Under the pieces are notes generated by a model, which did not search any database, had not been told where the DNA came from, and was given only the letters and a program-made list of their open reading frames with translations. Source: Legionellaceae bacterium (GTDB lineage: Bacteria > Pseudomonadota > Gammaproteobacteria > Legionellales > Legionellaceae). From it: 17,574 nucleotides of DNA. The stretch's first letter is position 1; every line of letters starts with the position of its first letter. The DNA is taken from contig CANNJG010000022.1 of NCBI GenBank assembly GCA_947504795.1, forward strand, positions 1 through 17,574. The letters run 5' to 3'. Both the position numbers and the translations under genes were made by a program. Positions 15,963-17,574 of this stretch are shown here, piece after piece.

Positions 15963-16003
15963 ATCCGAAAACCCCGATCGTTTCGACCTCGGGGTTTTCG
16001 GAT
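15963..16003 (-). terminator. Strong intrinsic terminator after the DUF308 gene
   Basis: ATCCGAAAACCCCGA (15963-15977) and TCGGGGTTTTCGGAT (15989-16003) form a perfect 15-bp stem with an 11-base loop. On either strand it reads as A-tract, CCCCGA/TCGGGG core, then TTTT, so it could work in both directions. It lies 44 bases beyond the DUF308 stop and upstream of the next gene's promoter, so it should insulate the two. Confidence 0.75.
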
Positions 16004-16046
16004 CTCCAAGCTCTATTGGATATTTCTCTGAAAAGTGCTGGGATAG

Positions 16047-16634
16047 TTATAATTTTTTATTCATGGAGAATGCGGTAAAAATATAACTAAGTCCCGTTAT
16101 TAAGAGCTCGATTGAAATGAACAAACCGATGATCCAAAGGCTGGATACCGGCCATTGCATGAGGATGATACATCCCAGAGCGATAGCCGCGATACTGGCG
16201 AAAGCCAACCATATTCCGCCTACGGCATTGTGTAATTTAATTGCCATTATTAAACGTAACATACCAATTAGGATTAACGTCCAAGCAATTAATGCGGTGA
16301 TGATTGTGGAGGCGAGTAGGGGATCGTAAATAATGAGTCCGCCACCAATCAGATAAAATAATGCGACAAGCCCATGCCAAAGAGCGACGTTCCATGCTCT
16401 AGATTTCAGCACGTCAACAAACTGAATAACCCCACTTACCATAAAGAGTAATCCAATAAATAGGATACTGACGAGGGTAACGCCAACCACCATACTTAAA
16501 CCCAAACATCCAAATAGAACAAACACAATTCCCAATCCCATCAATAAGGGCCAATTACGATTGTGTTCTTGGGTCAGTTTTTTTTTGGCAGGTTTTTTTA
16601 AAGGTTTTTTTACAGGACTTTTTGCTTTGACCAT
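16047..16634 (-). CDS. HdeD/DUF308-like membrane protein
   Basis: The 195 residues contain six hydrophobic segments (about 29-47, 50-73, 84-103, 108-130, 138-160, 166-188) in three repeated pairs, the layout of the HdeD/DUF308 family. In E. coli HdeD contributes to acid resistance at high cell density; the biochemical role is unknown. The family-typical glycine-rich G-x-x-x-x-x-G-x-x elements recur at the start of each pair. An N-terminal extension of about 22 residues is rich in Lys and Pro (SPVKKPLKKPAKKK) and is unusual for this family; it should face the cytoplasm. AAGGAGAT lies six bases before ATG, a strong ribosome site. It has its own promoter and terminator, so it looks like a single-gene unit. 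Confidence 0.85.
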   Translation of the reverse strand: MVKAKSPVKKPLKKPAKKKLTQEHNRNWPLLMGLGIVFVLFGCLGLSMVVGVTLVSILFIGLLFMVSGVIQFVDVLKSRAWNVALWHGLVALFYLIGGGLIIYDPLLASTIITALIAWTLILIGMLRLIMAIKLHNAVGGIWLAFASIAAIALGCIILMQWPVSSLWIIGLFISIELLITGLSYIFTAFSMNKKL

Positions 16635-16665
16635 GGCAATCTCCTTTGCTTATCAGTAGACAATA

Positions 16666-16693
16666 TTTATACTAGCAGTATATGTATAGTTAA
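16666..16693 (-). promoter_or_regulatory. Promoter of the DUF308 gene
   Basis: On the minus strand TTAACT (16693-16688) and TATAAA (16671-16666) are spaced by 16 bases, upstream of the strong ribosome site. Readthrough from the upstream exporter gene is also possible because only 65 bases separate the genes. Confidence 0.5.
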
Positions 16694-16699
16694 GCCAGT

Positions 16700-17574
16700 T
16701 TACGTTGAGGCGAACGGCTCGTTAGACGCAGCGGTTTCGCTAGTGCGCTGGGTTTGTTTTTGTTGGTGACGAGTCATGAGCCTGCTACCAAGGATGTTAA
16801 TAACTAATCCCCCGACGATCAACCAAGCCGCATGGATTTTCCAGCTTTGAATCGGCTCATCAAACAAAAGATGTCCGGATATCATCCCAAAAAAAGGTAC
16901 TAATAACGTAAAGGGGATCACCATAGTGACGGAATATATTCGGAGTAAATGGTTCCAGAGTCCATAGGCTAACCAGGTTGAACCATAAGCGATAAATATC
17001 AATGAACCTGCTGTTTTCGATGAAATGTGGCTTAAGCTATGGATAATGAGATCCGGACCTTCAATGGCTAAAGACATAAGACTAAGCAGCGGAAAAGAAA
17101 CCAAGTTACCCCATGCGACTAATACCAGAGGCTTAACATGACAGAGTTTTCTTGATAATAAATTACCTATTCCCATAGCGCCTGCTGCAATTAACACCAT
17201 GACAAATCCTACCCATGAGGCACCATGGGTATATTTTGTTGCAATGAGTACTAACCCCATAAAAGAAACGATTGCGCCAATGATTTGGATAGGGCTTGGA
17301 ATTTCGTTTAAAAACAAGGCCGCAAATAATAAGCTCAAAAATACTTGGCATTGAAAAACCAGCGATGTTAATCCAGGGGGCATGCCGGCAAAGAGTCCGG
17401 CAAATAGACATGCAAATTGGATTGCAAACGTAAACAATCCATATATAAAAATTTGTTGGACTGGGATATTAGGTTTAGGGAGTAAGAATATGGCGGGGAT
17501 AGCCGTTAGGAAAAACCGGATAGCGCAGAGCAAATAGGGGGGGATGTCTTCTAGCGCCCACGAAACAAAAATAA
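16700..17574 (-). CDS. eamA: EamA-like drug/metabolite exporter, N-terminus beyond window
   Basis: This is an inner-membrane transporter of the DMT superfamily with two EamA repeats. The segment MPPGLTSLVFQCQVFLSLLF parallels MPAGLASLVLQAQAFF of E. coli EamA, the O-acetylserine/cysteine exporter, and LLRIYSVTMVIPFTLLVPFFG and LLFDE match its second repeat. About nine membrane segments are visible. The open frame has no stop between TTG 17533 and the window edge; its extra codons read FVSWALEDIPPYLLCAIRFF, which aligns with EamA upstream of its RFMLVAFPAIF segment. The TTG at 17533 is therefore internal and the true start lies outside. The C-terminal tail is hydrophilic and Gln/Thr/Ser-rich. 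The exported substrate is not certain. Confidence 0.88.
   Translation of the reverse strand, partial: IFVSWALEDIPPYLLCAIRFFLTAIPAIFLLPKPNIPVQQIFIYGLFTFAIQFACLFAGLFAGMPPGLTSLVFQCQVFLSLLFAALFLNEIPSPIQIIGAIVSFMGLVLIATKYTHGASWVGFVMVLIAAGAMGIGNLLSRKLCHVKPLVLVAWGNLVSFPLLSLMSLAIEGPDLIIHSLSHISSKTAGSLIFIAYGSTWLAYGLWNHLLRIYSVTMVIPFTLLVPFFGMISGHLLFDEPIQSWKIHAAWLIVGGLVINILGSRLMTRHQQKQTQRTSETAASNEPFAST

Overview
The window is a piece of a gammaproteobacterial-looking chromosome with moderate GC. GyrB, Rep and RecN read closely like gammaproteobacterial proteins, and GyrB has the long Gram-negative form of 806 residues. Several features recall the Legionella/Coxiella/Berkiella type of host-associated bacteria: a large multi-membrane protein with no recognised family, a putative Cys/His enzyme with no recognised family, worn-down insertion-sequence remnants, and gyrB away from its usual recF partner. 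That placement is inference only; no marker here fixes the genus.

Left part (1-5551, all +): the last 43 codons of recN; a 485-residue protein of unknown family with a plausible Cys-His active-site layout; a PrpA-like PPP-family phosphatase; gyrB behind a good extended -10 promoter; and a short, divergent Hfq. Between hfq and the next gene (5552-6142) lies a decayed stretch with an unidentified frameshifted coding remnant and a frameshifted IS481-type transposase fragment.

Middle part (6143-11210, +): a bifunctional aroDE (type I 3-dehydroquinate dehydratase fused to shikimate dehydrogenase), then manC (GDP-mannose synthesis), whose stop codon overlaps the TTG start of the rep helicase by four bases.

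Right part: a gene-poor gap (11211-11544), then a photolyase/cryptochrome gene followed closely by a DUF2805/TIGR03643 protein, a pair that looks like one operon. The DUF2805 gene contains a perfect 18-bp inverted repeat inside its coding sequence. An IS256-type transposase scrap follows on the minus strand. The remaining genes are on the minus strand: a 751-residue multi-membrane protein of unknown function with its own sigma70-like promoter, a strong 15-bp terminator hairpin, an HdeD/DUF308-like membrane protein with a lysine-rich tail at its N-terminus, and an EamA-like drug/metabolite exporter whose start lies beyond the window.

I see no CRISPR array, tRNA, rRNA, prophage or recognisable defence system. 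The points most worth checking are the intragenic palindrome, the AroDE fusion with altered substrate residues, the divergent Hfq, and the two large genes without a family.
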